Shown here piece by piece: positions 16,320 through 25,633 of a stretch of 42,097 nt of DNA. How positions within the stretch are numbered: the first letter of the stretch is position 1; each line of letters opens with the position of its first letter. The notes under the pieces were generated by a model that worked only from the letters and a program-made list of their open reading frames with translations, was not told the origin of the DNA and searched no databases. Source of the DNA: Pseudomonas sp. GM49 (GTDB lineage: Bacteria; Pseudomonadota; Gammaproteobacteria; Pseudomonadales; Pseudomonadaceae); contig NZ_AKJL01000093.1 in NCBI RefSeq assembly GCF_000282355.1, positions 1 to 42,097 of the forward strand. The letters are read 5' to 3'. Position numbers and translations under genes: made by a program.

Positions 16320-17390
16320 TTAAAGCAGCGGCGCCACTTCCGGCTCTTTACGCGGCCAGGCATCCAGCACAGCCTTGAACAGCGTCGCCAGGGGAATCGC
16401 AAAGAACACGCCCCAGAAGCCCCACAACCCGCCAAACAGCAGCACCGCACAGATGATCGCCACCGGGTGCAGGTTGACCGCCTCCGAGAACAGCAATGGC
16501 ACAAGCACATTGCCATCCAGCGTCTGGATGATCCCGTAGACCGCCATCAAGTAAATGAACTGATCGCTCCAGCCCCACTGGAACAGTGCAATCAGAAACA
16601 CGGGAACGGTCACCACCACGGCGCCGACATAAGGCACCACCACCGAAATCCCCACCAGCAATGCCAGCAGCGCCGCGTAGTTGAGCTCAAGAACAACAAA
16701 GGCGATGTAGGTCACGCCACCGCAGATGAAGATTTCGATGACCTTGCCGCGAATGTAGTTGGCAATCTGCCGGTTCATTTCATGGGCGACCCGGGTGATC
16801 AACGCCCGTTCACGGGGCAGGTAGCCGCGCACCCACTGGCCGATCATGGCCCGATCCTTGAGGAAGAAAAACACCAGGATCGGTACCAGCACCAGGTAGA
16901 TCATGATGTTCACCAGCAATGGCAGGCTCGACAGCGAGAACGTCAGTGCCCACTGACCAAACTTGCCGATTTCGCCCCGCGCCACCTCGATGGCCTGAAG
17001 CACTTGCTCATCAGACACCAGGTGCGGATAGCGCTCCGGCAGCAGCAGCAACAATGACTGCCACTTGGCGAGCATGCCAGGCAACTCGTTGAACAGCGTG
17101 ATCAGTTGATGCCAGAGCAATGGCACGACAATCACGATGAATACCAGCAACAGCCCCATGAACAATGCAAAGACCAACCCCACCGCGACCCCGCCCGGCA
17201 TCCGCAGGCGTTCGAGGGTCACCACCAGCCCCTGCATCAGGTACGCCAGCACCATCCCGGCGAGCACCGGCGCCAGCATACCGCCCAGGGTCAACACGGC
17301 GGTGAACGCCAGAAACAGCAGGACAGCCAGCACCACCGCTTCTTCATCGGAGAAATAGCGCTGAATCCAGTCGCGTAACACTTTGAACAT
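16320..17390 (-). CDS. AI-2E/PerM-family membrane transporter
   Basis: A 356-residue inner-membrane protein of the AI-2E transporter/PerM family with about seven or eight hydrophobic segments. Visible features are the N-terminal VLAVLLFLAFTAVLTLGGML, the conserved ISVVVPYVGAVVVTVPVFLI, and the C-terminal WGFWGVFFAIPLATLFKAVL. The family has been linked to permeation of small molecules and to Na+/H+ antiport; the role here is unknown. The ATG at 17390 follows AAGGA. It is the second gene after tusA, 31 bases downstream. Confidence 0.85.
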   Translation of the reverse strand: MFKVLRDWIQRYFSDEEAVVLAVLLFLAFTAVLTLGGMLAPVLAGMVLAYLMQGLVVTLERLRMPGGVAVGLVFALFMGLLLVFIVIVVPLLWHQLITLFNELPGMLAKWQSLLLLLPERYPHLVSDEQVLQAIEVARGEIGKFGQWALTFSLSSLPLLVNIMIYLVLVPILVFFFLKDRAMIGQWVRGYLPRERALITRVAHEMNRQIANYIRGKVIEIFICGGVTYIAFVVLELNYAALLALLVGISVVVPYVGAVVVTVPVFLIALFQWGWSDQFIYLMAVYGIIQTLDGNVLVPLLFSEAVNLHPVAIICAVLLFGGLWGFWGVFFAIPLATLFKAVLDAWPRKEPEVAPLL

Positions 17391-17421
17391 CAATAATCCT
17401 TAGGAACAAACGCAGCCGATT

Positions 17422-17661
17422 TCAGGCTTTTTTCAACCAGTAGCGGTAAACACCCGCGTCATCTTCTTCACGAAGCAGGGTATGACCGGCCAATCGGGCA
17501 AAGGTGCGAAAGTCGCGCTGCGAACCCGCATCAGTGGCGATGACCTTAAGTACCGCACCACTGGCCAGCCGGTTGAGCTCCATCTTGGCCTTGAGCAACG
17601 GCAACGGACAATTCAGGCCACTGGCGTCCAGTTCAACGTCATGCTCTACAGCGTCGGTCAT
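17422..17661 (-). CDS. tusA: TusA-family sulfurtransferase
   Basis: A 79-residue protein with the TusA/SirA signature LDASGLNCPLPLLKAKMELN, whose C18 would carry a persulfide. The family relays sulfur for tRNA thio-modification or molybdenum-cofactor enzymes; the homologue in this position in P. aeruginosa (PA1006) is reported to affect molybdenum homeostasis. It is first in a two-gene minus-strand unit with the permease and divergent from the M48 protease gene. Confidence 0.9.
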   Translation of the reverse strand: MTDAVEHDVELDASGLNCPLPLLKAKMELNRLASGAVLKVIATDAGSQRDFRTFARLAGHTLLREEDDAGVYRYWLKKA

Positions 17662-17759
17662 TGCATCACTCCGGGTCAGGTGGTTGAGTTGCCTAGAATA
17701 TCTGGTCGCAACGCCGGTGTCCGGCTACAGTAAGGTCTTTGTCGACTAAGGCTTTGTGC

Positions 17760-19193
17760 ATGACATTTCTGCGCCCTACCCTGCTGACGCTCGCTTGCCT
17801 GCTCGCCTCACCGGGCTTCGCCGACGACCTGCCGTCACTCGGCGACGCCAGTTCTGCCATTGTCTCACCGCAACAGGAATACCAGCTCGGCCGCGCCTGG
17901 CTGGCAATGTTGCGCAGTCAGGTTTCGCAGCTCAACGATCCACAACTCAAGGATTACGTGGAGTCCAGCGTTTACCGACTGGTAGAGACCAGCCAGGTCA
18001 CTGACCGGCGCCTGGAATTCATCCTGATCAACAGCCCGCAACTCAACGCCTTTGCGGCGCCGGGCGGGATTGTCGGGGTTAACGGTGGTTTATTCCTGAA
18101 TGCCCAGACCGAAGGCGAATACGCATCGGTACTGGCGCACGAATTGGCTCACTTGTCGCAGCGCCACTTTGCCCGGGGCGTCGAAGCGCAAAAACGCATG
18201 CAAGTGCCGATGATGGCGGCATTGCTGGCCGGGATCGTGGTTGCAGCCGCCGGCGCCGGTGACGCCGGGATCGCGGCCATTGCCGGCACACAGGCAGCGG
18301 CCATTCAGGAACAGCGGCGATTCTCTCGCCAGAACGAACAGGAAGCCGACCGTATCGGCATTCTCAATCTGGAAAAGGCCGGTTACGACCCCCGGTCGAT
18401 GCCCACCATGTTCGAGCGACTGATGCGTCAGTACCGCTACGATGCCAAGCCACCGGAATTCCTGCTGACTCACCCGGTCACCGAATCGCGTATTGCCGAC
18501 ACCCGCAACCGCGCCGAACTGGCGCCACAGGGCGGTATCGAAGACAGCATGCGTTATCAACTGATCCGCGCGCGCGTCCAACTGATCTATGAAGAAACCC
18601 CGGGGCTCGGTGCCAAGCGCTTCCGCGCCCTGCTCGACGAGAACCCGAAAAACGACGCGGCGCGCTACGGCCTGGCGATTGCCCAGATCAAGGGCGGACA
18701 ACTGAACGAAGCCCGGGAAAACCTCAAGCCGCTACTGGCCAAGTCACCCAACGAAATCATCTACAACCTGGCTCAGGTCGATCTGGACATCACCAATAAT
18801 CGCCTGCCGGACGCCCAGTCCCGGGTTGACCGGTTGATGACCCAGTACCCTGGCAACTATCCGCTGAATCAGGTGCGCGTCGACCTGCTGCTCAAGCAGA
18901 ACCGCGCTGGCGATGCGGAGAAAGCCCTGGAAGGCCTGCTCAAGTCTCGCCCCGATGACCCGGACGTGTGGTATCAGGTTGCCGAGACGCGCGGCCTGTC
19001 GGGCAATATCATCGGCCTGCATCAGGCTCGCGCCGAATATTTTGCGCTGGTCGGGGACTACAAACAGGCCATCCAGCAACTGGACTTCGCCAAACGCAAG
19101 GCAGGCAGCAACTTCCCGCTGTCCTCGCGGATCGACGCACGGCAACGCGAGCTGATGGAACAGGAGCGCATGATCAAGGACATGATGGGCTGA
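17760..19193 (+). CDS. bepA: M48 metalloprotease with TPR domain (BepA-like)
   Basis: A 477-residue periplasmic protein. A signal peptide ending near residue 21 (SPGFADD) is followed by an M48 zinc protease domain with the catalytic HELAH at 127-131 (VLAHELAHLSQRHF) and the third ligand in NEQEADRIG. The C-terminal half (about 285-470) is a TPR-like helical array (NPKNDAARYGLAIAQ, PDDPDVWYQVAETRG). This architecture is that of BepA/YfgC, which assists LptD and BAM-dependent outer-membrane assembly and degrades failed intermediates. The ATG at 17760 follows TAAGG. It converges on mucD across a shared terminator. Confidence 0.88.
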   Translation: MTFLRPTLLTLACLLASPGFADDLPSLGDASSAIVSPQQEYQLGRAWLAMLRSQVSQLNDPQLKDYVESSVYRLVETSQVTDRRLEFILINSPQLNAFAAPGGIVGVNGGLFLNAQTEGEYASVLAHELAHLSQRHFARGVEAQKRMQVPMMAALLAGIVVAAAGAGDAGIAAIAGTQAAAIQEQRRFSRQNEQEADRIGILNLEKAGYDPRSMPTMFERLMRQYRYDAKPPEFLLTHPVTESRIADTRNRAELAPQGGIEDSMRYQLIRARVQLIYEETPGLGAKRFRALLDENPKNDAARYGLAIAQIKGGQLNEARENLKPLLAKSPNEIIYNLAQVDLDITNNRLPDAQSRVDRLMTQYPGNYPLNQVRVDLLLKQNRAGDAEKALEGLLKSRPDDPDVWYQVAETRGLSGNIIGLHQARAEYFALVGDYKQAIQQLDFAKRKAGSNFPLSSRIDARQRELMEQERMIKDMMG

Positions 19194-19224
19194 CGCCCCC
19201 TGGAGACAAATAGTCCGGACACAA

Positions 19225-19252
19225 AAAAACCGCCTCTTTCGAGGCGGTTTTT
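19225..19252. terminator. Bidirectional intrinsic terminator between bepA-like gene and mucD
   Basis: A 12-bp perfect stem (AAAAACCGCCTC / GAGGCGGTTTTT) with loop TTTC has A-runs on one side and T-runs on the other. It can therefore stop transcription from both convergent genes. Confidence 0.93.
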
Positions 19253-19271
19253 CATTCAACCAACAACCGGG

Positions 19272-20696
19272 TTATTCAGCCAGTTTGAAGGTGATAAAGC
19301 TCGCACGCCCCTGACGCAGTACCCGCATCGATACCGAGCGGTTCTTTGGCAGCGCCTTGGCGATGTCCGCGAACTCCTTGGTGGAACCAATGGCCTGGTT
19401 GTTCAGGTGGGTGATCACATCACCCGGCTGCAAGCCGATCATGGCGGCAGGACCGTCCTGGACTTCCTTGATCACCACACCACCTTTGAGATCGAAGGTT
19501 TTCTTCTGTTCGTCCGTCAGCTCGACCACGGAGACACCGAGGCGATTGCTGCTGCGCTCGATGCTGGATTTCGGCTCGGCGCCCAGCTCCTTACCTTCTT
19601 CCGGAATGGCACCAACGGTCAGCTCGACATTCTTGCGCTTACCGTCACGAATCACTTCCAGATTGGCTTTTGCACCAGCCTTCAATGCGCCAACAAGGTG
19701 CGGCAGGTCGGCCGACATAACGATTGGCTGACCGTTCATGCTCAGGATCACGTCGCCCACTTGCAGGCCACCCTTGGCAGCCGGGCCATCATCCTGGATC
19801 TGAGCAACCAGCGCACCCGCCGGTTTTTCCAGACCGAACGACTCGGCCAGGTCCTTGCTCACTTCCTGAATCACGACACCCAGCCAGCCACGGCTGACCT
19901 TGCCACCGGATTTCAGCTGATTGGAAACATCCATGGCCACGTCGATCGGGATAGCAAACGACACACCCATGAAGCCACCGGAGCGGGTATAGATCTGCGA
20001 GTTGATCCCGACCACCTCACCGTTCAGGTTGAACAGCGGGCCGCCCGAGTTACCCGGGTTGATCGGCACGTCGGTCTGGATGAACGGCACATAGTTTTCG
20101 TTCGGCAGGCTGCGACCGACGGCACTGACGATGCCTTGGGTCACCGTGTGGTCAAAGCCGAACGGCGAACCGATCGCGACAACCCATTGGCCGGCCTTCA
20201 GGTCCTGGGATTTACCGAGCTTCAGCACTGGCAGATCCTTGCCTTCGATTTTCAGCAGCGCCACATCGGAACGTGGATCAGTACCGACCAGCTTGGCTTT
20301 CATTTCGCTGCGATCAGCCAGGCGAACGAGGATTTCGTCAGCATCGGCGATCACGTGGTTGTTGGTCAGGATATAGCCATCGGAAGAGATGATGAAACCC
20401 GAACCCAGAGAGGTTGCCTCACGCTGACGGTCGCGAGGTGAACGGGATTGTGGCGGCATGCCCCGTTCGAAGAATTCGCGCAGCATCGGCGGCAAACCTT
20501 CGAGGTCGGGCATTTGCTGGCTGACTTTGCGATCCGGCAGCTTTTGCGTGGTACTGATGTTCACGACCGCAGGCGAAGCCTGTTCGACCAGTTGCGTAAA
20601 GTCAGGCAGTTCGACCGCTTGGGCGGTGACCGCCTGACCGAGCACCAGCACGGTGGCAATAATGGAAAGGTAGGACTTCAAGCGTGGTATCGACAT
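19272..20696 (-). CDS. mucD: Periplasmic Do-like serine protease MucD
   Basis: A 474-residue DegP/HtrA-family protease-chaperone. A signal peptide ends near VTAQA (residue 27). The trypsin-like domain shows the catalytic triad H114 (YILTNNHVIADADE), D144 (DPRSDVALLKI) and S217 (NPGNSGGPLFNL). Two PDZ domains follow (about 265-350 and 375-470). MucD degrades misfolded envelope proteins and restrains AlgU activation. The ATG at 20696 follows GGGAG; the longer frame to 20786 was rejected. It is the last gene of algU-mucA-mucB-mucD and lies 178 bases after mucB with no mucC between them. Confidence 0.95.
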   Translation of the reverse strand: MSIPRLKSYLSIIATVLVLGQAVTAQAVELPDFTQLVEQASPAVVNISTTQKLPDRKVSQQMPDLEGLPPMLREFFERGMPPQSRSPRDRQREATSLGSGFIISSDGYILTNNHVIADADEILVRLADRSEMKAKLVGTDPRSDVALLKIEGKDLPVLKLGKSQDLKAGQWVVAIGSPFGFDHTVTQGIVSAVGRSLPNENYVPFIQTDVPINPGNSGGPLFNLNGEVVGINSQIYTRSGGFMGVSFAIPIDVAMDVSNQLKSGGKVSRGWLGVVIQEVSKDLAESFGLEKPAGALVAQIQDDGPAAKGGLQVGDVILSMNGQPIVMSADLPHLVGALKAGAKANLEVIRDGKRKNVELTVGAIPEEGKELGAEPKSSIERSSNRLGVSVVELTDEQKKTFDLKGGVVIKEVQDGPAAMIGLQPGDVITHLNNQAIGSTKEFADIAKALPKNRSVSMRVLRQGRASFITFKLAE

Positions 20697-20874
20697 ACGG
20701 CTCCCGTTACGACGAGCAGGGTTAAGCGATATGGAGCAAGGAACACCGGGAACAATACGCCGGTATTTTTGTTCCGGGAACAACAAACAAGGCCAGAGCC
20801 GAGGGGCTCTGACCTATAAGAAATTTACGGGCTTTTTGCAAATTGAAATGCTCACGAAACATTTCGAATTCAAC

Positions 20875-21834
20875 TCACTGCTTGGTTGCAGCGGCGTCGG
20901 TACGCATCGAAAGCGCTATCCGTTCAGCAGTACCGACCGGTATCTCGCCGACGACGGTCACCATCATGTCGCCCTGTGCCGTGGCCAAGCGCCGGGAAAC
21001 CGCAACGGTCGGCCCCAACTGAGTACGGGTGTCGGTGACTGTTGCGCCGTTCAATGGTTCGAGGAATACCGAAAAGCGCGTCAGGCCATCGTCATACATC
21101 AGGCTGTTGACCTGGGTCTTGGTTTCCGGATCCTTGCGAGCGGTGCTGCTGGTCAGCTCGAAGCCGGGCGGCAACCAGTCGGAACGCCAGACCTGGGCAG
21201 ACTTGACGGCAGAAGCCTTGTCACTCTCGAGGTTGACCGGCTTGCAATCATTAGTGGCCTGCAGGTCTTTTTCGGAAGGAACGTCGGCGGTATCCAGTTG
21301 CGTGAACTGGAAGCGCTCCAACAACCGCCCCTTGTCGTCCAGTAGCAAGGACTTCAAAGGCAGGCCGGTCTCTTTGTCCAGATGCAGCTCAAAACCGTAG
21401 CGGTGCTGATCGCGGGGTGTCAGCGATACGATCACCGCCGAACGCCCGGCGACACGCGACTTGCCGATGACGGCGAGGTCATACCAATTCTTGAGCTTTT
21501 GAGGATCGAGTGCACGGGCAGCGGAGTTCGGGGAGTCCCCAAGCCCTGCTATCAACGTGCCGCTGACGCATTGGGTTTGCCCATCAATGCGAACGACTTC
21601 CTGAGCGGAACCGTCGAGCTGGATCAATCGCTCGCGGACCTTTCCATCCTGGACGCGGTGCCAGATGTTATGGGTAGAAAAACTACCGTTACGCTCGTAG
21701 ACGAAAGTACCCTGAAAGCTTTGCTGTTGCTCTGCCTGGCCCAGGCGGGTCAACCAGTCCTGGGCATCATCGGCTTGGGCTGGAACGATGAACCAGCCGC
21801 TGAGCAGAAGCGAAAGTAGAGGTATGGCGCGCAT
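20875..21834 (-). CDS. mucB: Sigma-factor regulatory protein MucB (RseB-like)
   Basis: A 319-residue periplasmic protein that binds the anti-sigma factor MucA and protects it from regulated proteolysis. The signal peptide (MRAIPLLSLLLSGWFIVPAQA) is followed by an RseB/LolA-like lipid-sensing domain (FQGTFVYERNGSFSTHNIWH) and a smaller C-terminal domain (from about residue 215, SDWLPPGFELTSS) that contacts MucA. AAGGAGG lies immediately upstream of the ATG, and mucA ends eight bases before it. Confidence 0.93.
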   Translation of the reverse strand: MRAIPLLSLLLSGWFIVPAQADDAQDWLTRLGQAEQQQSFQGTFVYERNGSFSTHNIWHRVQDGKVRERLIQLDGSAQEVVRIDGQTQCVSGTLIAGLGDSPNSAARALDPQKLKNWYDLAVIGKSRVAGRSAVIVSLTPRDQHRYGFELHLDKETGLPLKSLLLDDKGRLLERFQFTQLDTADVPSEKDLQATNDCKPVNLESDKASAVKSAQVWRSDWLPPGFELTSSTARKDPETKTQVNSLMYDDGLTRFSVFLEPLNGATVTDTRTQLGPTVAVSRRLATAQGDMMVTVVGEIPVGTAERIALSMRTDAAATKQ

Positions 21835-21842
21835 GATCCTCC

Positions 21843-22430
21843 TTAACGGTTTTCCAGACTTGCGGCACGAGCGTACGGCAGAGCGCTCTCAGTGCCTTTC
21901 AGTGCAGCCTGTTGTGCATGTTGGCGCAAGTAACCTGGCAGACGCTGATCGTGCCAGCCTGGCTGACCTTGCAAAACGCCGTTGGCCATTGGGCCAGTAG
22001 CTTGCGAACTCTCATTGTAGCCTGCCAGGACAGCAGGGCCTTTTACTTGAGGAACGGCCAGCGCGGGTTGACTGGATTGCTGGGCCAATTCGACACCGGC
22101 GATCTCATCCTGGTTGTACAGACGCACACCGGCCAGCACCGCCAGGGTCACGGAAGCTGCGACCGCCAGACGACCCAGGCTGCGCCATGGACCACGGGAA
22201 GGTTTTGCCGGTACGGCTTCGTCAGCCAGGGCAGCAGAAACAGCCGCCGCGATGTCCAGACGTGGAAGCAGCAGATCCTTGTGCATCACTGCCCGGGCGA
22301 TCTGATAACGAGCCCATGTTTCACGGGTTTCAACATCGTCACAGGCATTCAATACCCGACGCAATTCCAATTCGTCCGCTTCGTTATCCATCACTGCGGA
22401 CAGCGATTCCTGCAGGGCTTCACGACTCAT
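21843..22430 (-). CDS. mucA: Anti-sigma factor MucA
   Basis: A 195-residue single-pass inner-membrane protein that sequesters AlgU. The N-terminal cytoplasmic domain has ALQESLSAVMDNEADELELR and ETWARYQIARAVMH. The membrane segment is near residues 87-103 (LAVAASVTLAVLAGVRLY), and the periplasmic part is the MucB-binding region and site of AlgW cleavage. The reading frame is intact, with none of the truncations seen in mucoid strains. GAGGA precedes the ATG. It lies 31 bases after algU. Confidence 0.94.
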   Translation of the reverse strand: MSREALQESLSAVMDNEADELELRRVLNACDDVETRETWARYQIARAVMHKDLLLPRLDIAAAVSAALADEAVPAKPSRGPWRSLGRLAVAASVTLAVLAGVRLYNQDEIAGVELAQQSSQPALAVPQVKGPAVLAGYNESSQATGPMANGVLQGQPGWHDQRLPGYLRQHAQQAALKGTESALPYARAASLENR

Positions 22431-22461
22431 GGCGTTCCTCTCTTGGCTGTCGCCGCTGTCT

Positions 22462-23043
22462 TTAGTTTTCCTGCAACAACGGCTGCAGGGCTTTGTCGAT
22501 GGCCTCCCGGGCGCGGAAAATCCGGGAGCGCACGGTGCCTACCGGACATTGCATGACACTCGCAATGTCCTCGTAACTCAGACCATCAAACTCACGTAAA
22601 GTTAAAGCCGTACGCAAATCTTCCGGCAGTTGCTGAATGGTTCGATGGACGGTGCCTTCGATCTCATCCCGCAGCAAAGCCCGTTCTGGCGACTCGAGAT
22701 CCTTGAGGCCATGATCGCCATCGTAGAACTCTGCATCCTCGGAACTGACATCGCTATCCGGCGGCCGACGGCCGCGTGAAACCAGATAGTTTTTCGCCGT
22801 GTTGATGGCGATGCGGTAAAGCCACGTATAAAACGCGCTGTCTCCGCGAAAATTTCCAAGTGCACGGTACGCCTTGATAAAGGCTTCTTGTGCCACATCC
22901 TGGGCTTCATGGGTGTCGTGCACGAAACGCACGATCAACCCGAGAATTTTGTGCTGGTATTTCAGCACTAGCAGATCGAAAGCACGCTTGTCGCCGCGTT
23001 GAACGCGCTCGACCAGTTGCTGATCCTCTTCCTGGGTTAGCAT
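22462..23043 (-). CDS. algU: Extracytoplasmic-function sigma factor AlgU (RpoE/AlgT)
   Basis: A 193-residue ECF sigma factor directing the envelope-stress and alginate regulon. Region 2 contains DLLVLKYQHKILGLIVRFVH, DTHEAQDVAQEAFIKAYRAL and FRGDSAFYTWLYRIAINTAK. Region 4 has LPEDLRTALTLREFDGLSYE and the HTH CPVGTVRSRIFRAREAIDKA. The ATG at 23043 has GAGGAG upstream. Two GAACTT-type boxes upstream suggest autoregulation. It is the first gene of the algU-mucA-mucB-mucD operon, divergent from nadB. Confidence 0.97.
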   Translation of the reverse strand: MLTQEEDQQLVERVQRGDKRAFDLLVLKYQHKILGLIVRFVHDTHEAQDVAQEAFIKAYRALGNFRGDSAFYTWLYRIAINTAKNYLVSRGRRPPDSDVSSEDAEFYDGDHGLKDLESPERALLRDEIEGTVHRTIQQLPEDLRTALTLREFDGLSYEDIASVMQCPVGTVRSRIFRAREAIDKALQPLLQEN

Positions 23044-23102
23044 GAACACTCCTCGATGAGCTCGGAGGAGGCTTGCAGAACTAAACGACTAGACTTGCAA
23101 AC

Positions 23103-23129
23103 ATAGACTCGGGCTTTTCGCAAAAGTTC
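23103..23129 (-). promoter_or_regulatory. AlgU-type promoter of algU (proximal)
   Basis: On the minus strand GAACTT is followed by exactly 16 bases and TCTAT. This is the -35/-10 pattern of RpoE/AlgU promoters (GAACTT-N16-TCTRA), with transcription beginning about 65 bases before the algU start codon. It implies autoregulation of the operon. Confidence 0.75.
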
Positions 23130-23295
23130 TCCCCCTCCAGGCAAGTTTCCTGCGGGCTCTGATTTGGCACGCACGAAAAGCGCAGCGCGAGTTGACCCGG
23201 CTGCGCGAATAATCTTGTCATCGGTTTCCTGGGCAAGGATCGAACTGCAATCCCGCACTGAAGCCGACACTGTCCCTTGTTTCAGACAACCGTCT

Positions 23296-23323
23296 ATTGA
23301 TCTTGGCACTTTGGCAAAAGTTC
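23296..23323 (-). promoter_or_regulatory. Possible distal AlgU-type promoter
   Basis: A second GAACTTTTGC, identical over ten bases to the proximal box, lies 194 bases further upstream. Its spacing to TCAAT is 17 bases and the -10 match is weaker. Related algU operons are known to have more than one sigma-22-dependent start, so it may be functional. Confidence 0.4.
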
Positions 23324-23595
23324 CAAATATTTATAGCTGTGCCGACCCGACATTGTGCAACCGTGTAGGGAAAAAGACTGTTAAATCGGCGATACAGTCA
23401 TTCTCGCGCCCAACGGGCAGAAAAACATCCGACGAAGCGTCCGATATTTTGCGTCACAGTAGTTTCACAATGCCATGCTGGCTCGGGTATTGTGCCGCTC
23501 CCCCCCTCTATATACTAGTGGGCTGTGCTGCTGCCTTGACTCGCCTGTCCAGCTGCACCACCCCCGACCCGGGTCGCTTTGAGCGGAATCCTGAA

Positions 23596-25212
23596 ATGAG
23601 CCAACAGTTTCAACACGATGTTCTGGTAATTGGCAGCGGTGCTGCCGGCTTGAGCCTTGCGCTGACCTTGCCCGGTCATTTGCGCATTGCCGTTCTGAGC
23701 AAGGGCAACCTCGCCAATGGCTCGACTTTCTGGGCCCAGGGCGGCGTTGCGGCCGTGCTGGATGACACCGACACCGTTGAATCCCATGTCGATGACACGC
23801 TCAATGCCGGCGGCGGCCTGTGCCATGAGGACGCCGTGCGCTTTACCGTCGAGCACAGCAAGGAAGCGATTCAATGGCTGATCGACCAGGGCGTGCCCTT
23901 TACCCGCGATGAACAGTCGGGTAACGAAGATGGCGGATTCGAGTTCCACCTGACCCGCGAAGGCGGTCACAGCCATCGGCGCATCATCCACGCCGCCGAT
24001 GCCACCGGTGCTGCCATTTTCACCACCCTGCTCGACCAGGCCAGGAAACGACCAAACATCGAACTGCTGGAACAGCGGGTCGCGGTTGACCTGATCACGG
24101 AGAAACGCCTGGGACTCGAAGGTGATCGCTGCCTTGGCGCCTATGTACTCAATCGCGGCACCGGCGAAGTCGACACCTATGGCGCGCGCTTTGTGATCCT
24201 CGCCTCGGGTGGTGCGGCCAAGGTTTACCTGTACACCAGCAACCCTGACGGCGCCTGCGGCGACGGTATCGCCATGGCCTGGCGCTCGGGCTGCCGGGTG
24301 GCGAACCTGGAATTCAATCAGTTCCACCCCACTTGCCTGTATCACCCGCAAGCCAAGAGTTTCCTTGTCACCGAAGCCCTGCGAGGCGAAGGTGCGCACC
24401 TGAAGCTACCCAACGGCGAGCGCTTCATGCAGCGCTTCGATCCACGGGCCGAGTTGGCGCCACGGGACATCGTCGCCCGGGCCATCGACCATGAAATGAA
24501 GCGCCTGGGCATCGATTGCGTCTATCTGGACATCAGCCACAAGCCCGAAGCCTTCATCAAGACGCACTTCCCGACGGTGTACGAACGCTGCCTGGAATTT
24601 TCCATCGATATCACCAAACAACCGATTCCGGTGGTACCGGCGGCGCACTACACCTGCGGCGGCGTGATGGTCGACCAACAGGGCCGTACCGATGTGCCGG
24701 GGCTGTACGCCATTGGCGAAACCAGTTTTACCGGCCTGCACGGCGCCAACCGCATGGCCAGCAACTCACTGCTGGAATGTTTCGTTTATGCCCGCTCGGC
24801 GGCCGCGGACATTCTCGAACAACTGCCCCGGGTTCCGATGCCAGCCCCCCTTCCCGCCTGGGATGCGAGCCAGGTCACCGATTCCGATGAAGACGTGATC
24901 ATTGCGCACAACTGGGATGAGCTGCGGCGATTCATGTGGGACTACGTCGGCATCGTGCGCACCAACAAGCGCCTGCAACGGGCACAACACCGCGTGCAAC
25001 TGTTGCTGGATGAAATCGACGAGTTCTACAGCAACTACAAGGTCAGCAGGGATTTGATCGAGCTGCGCAACCTGGCCCAAGTGGCCGAGCTGATGATTCT
25101 GTCAGCCATGGAGCGCAAGGAAAGCCGTGGCCTGCATTACACCCTCGACTATCCGGACATGTTGCCGGTCGCGCTGGACACTATTCTGGTGCCGCCCACC
25201 TACGTCGGCTGA
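23596..25212 (+). CDS. nadB: L-aspartate oxidase
   Basis: A 538-residue FAD enzyme that oxidises L-aspartate to iminoaspartate, the first step of de novo NAD synthesis in the cytoplasm. The FAD dinucleotide-binding motif is [53 protein letters not shown] and [20 protein letters not shown] are succinate-dehydrogenase/NadB-family signatures, and the helical C-domain begins near residue 430. The ATG at 23596 begins [13 protein letters not shown]. Its last 32 bases overlap the convergent ygfX gene. Confidence 0.96.
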   Translation: MSQQFQHDVLVIGSGAAGLSLALTLPGHLRIAVLSKGNLANGSTFWAQGGVAAVLDDTDTVESHVDDTLNAGGGLCHEDAVRFTVEHSKEAIQWLIDQGVPFTRDEQSGNEDGGFEFHLTREGGHSHRRIIHAADATGAAIFTTLLDQARKRPNIELLEQRVAVDLITEKRLGLEGDRCLGAYVLNRGTGEVDTYGARFVILASGGAAKVYLYTSNPDGACGDGIAMAWRSGCRVANLEFNQFHPTCLYHPQAKSFLVTEALRGEGAHLKLPNGERFMQRFDPRAELAPRDIVARAIDHEMKRLGIDCVYLDISHKPEAFIKTHFPTVYERCLEFSIDITKQPIPVVPAAHYTCGGVMVDQQGRTDVPGLYAIGETSFTGLHGANRMASNSLLECFVYARSAAADILEQLPRVPMPAPLPAWDASQVTDSDEDVIIAHNWDELRRFMWDYVGIVRTNKRLQRAQHRVQLLLDEIDEFYSNYKVSRDLIELRNLAQVAELMILSAMERKESRGLHYTLDYPDMLPVALDTILVPPTYVG

Positions 25213-25633
25213 ATTTGAGCCGGACCCGCAGGCGTCGGTGCACATCCGCCGCCTGCGCATCCCGGGGCACGCAAATGGCCCTGACCCGGCGCTCGCCACG
25301 CAGACGAAAGCGCAATACCACAATCAACGGCAGCGCCAGGCTATCCGGTCTCAGTTGCACGGGCTGCCAACCCTTGGCCCGACTCCACAACTGCCAGCCA
25401 TCGGCATCGCGCCGCAAGCCGCAAAATGCCTGCGGGTGCGTCAGCAGGATTTGCCGGGGCAACAGCCAGACTCCGTGAACCACGCACAGCACGATGCCGA
25501 GCGAGCTGGCCCAGAGCGGAAATGACAGTAAAAACAACGAACCCAACGCGAACAGCTGGGCCAAAAGATACGCCGCCAGCAACTGCCGTGAGGCATGCCA
25601 GCGGCATTCGAACCCGTTACTTGGGCTGGACAC
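25181..25633 (-). CDS. ygfX: YgfX-family membrane protein
   Basis: A 150-residue protein with two adjacent N-terminal hydrophobic segments (about residues 18-60, containing [20 protein letters not shown]) and a basic cytoplasmic C-terminus ([13 protein letters not shown]). This is the YgfX/CptA organisation, conserved next to sdhE. E. coli YgfX has been described as a toxin acting on cell division with SdhE as antitoxin, but that interpretation is disputed. The start overlaps the end of sdhE by 17 bases, and the last 32 bases overlap the 3' end of nadB on the other strand. Confidence 0.8.
   Translation of the reverse strand: MSSPSNGFECRWHASRQLLAAYLLAQLFALGSLFLLSFPLWASSLGIVLCVVHGVWLLPRQILLTHPQAFCGLRRDADGWQLWSRAKGWQPVQLRPDSLALPLIVVLRFRLRGERRVRAICVPRDAQAADVHRRLRVRLKFSRRRWAAPE

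Larger units (their letters stand above)
23044..23595. other. Divergent control region algU / nadB
   Basis: This 552-base gap has no convincing gene; the open frame that crosses it is only an upstream extension of nadB. It holds two GAACTTTTGC boxes facing algU (described separately). On the plus strand TTGTGC and TACTAG 17 bases apart (about 23490-23518), or an overlapping TATACT, could be the nadB promoter, about 75 bases before its ATG. Confidence 0.5.

Noticed and set aside
19407..20441. 344-codon open frame on the plus strand
   Set aside because: Antisense to mucD, no ribosome-binding site, no recognisable motif; mucD is unmistakable.
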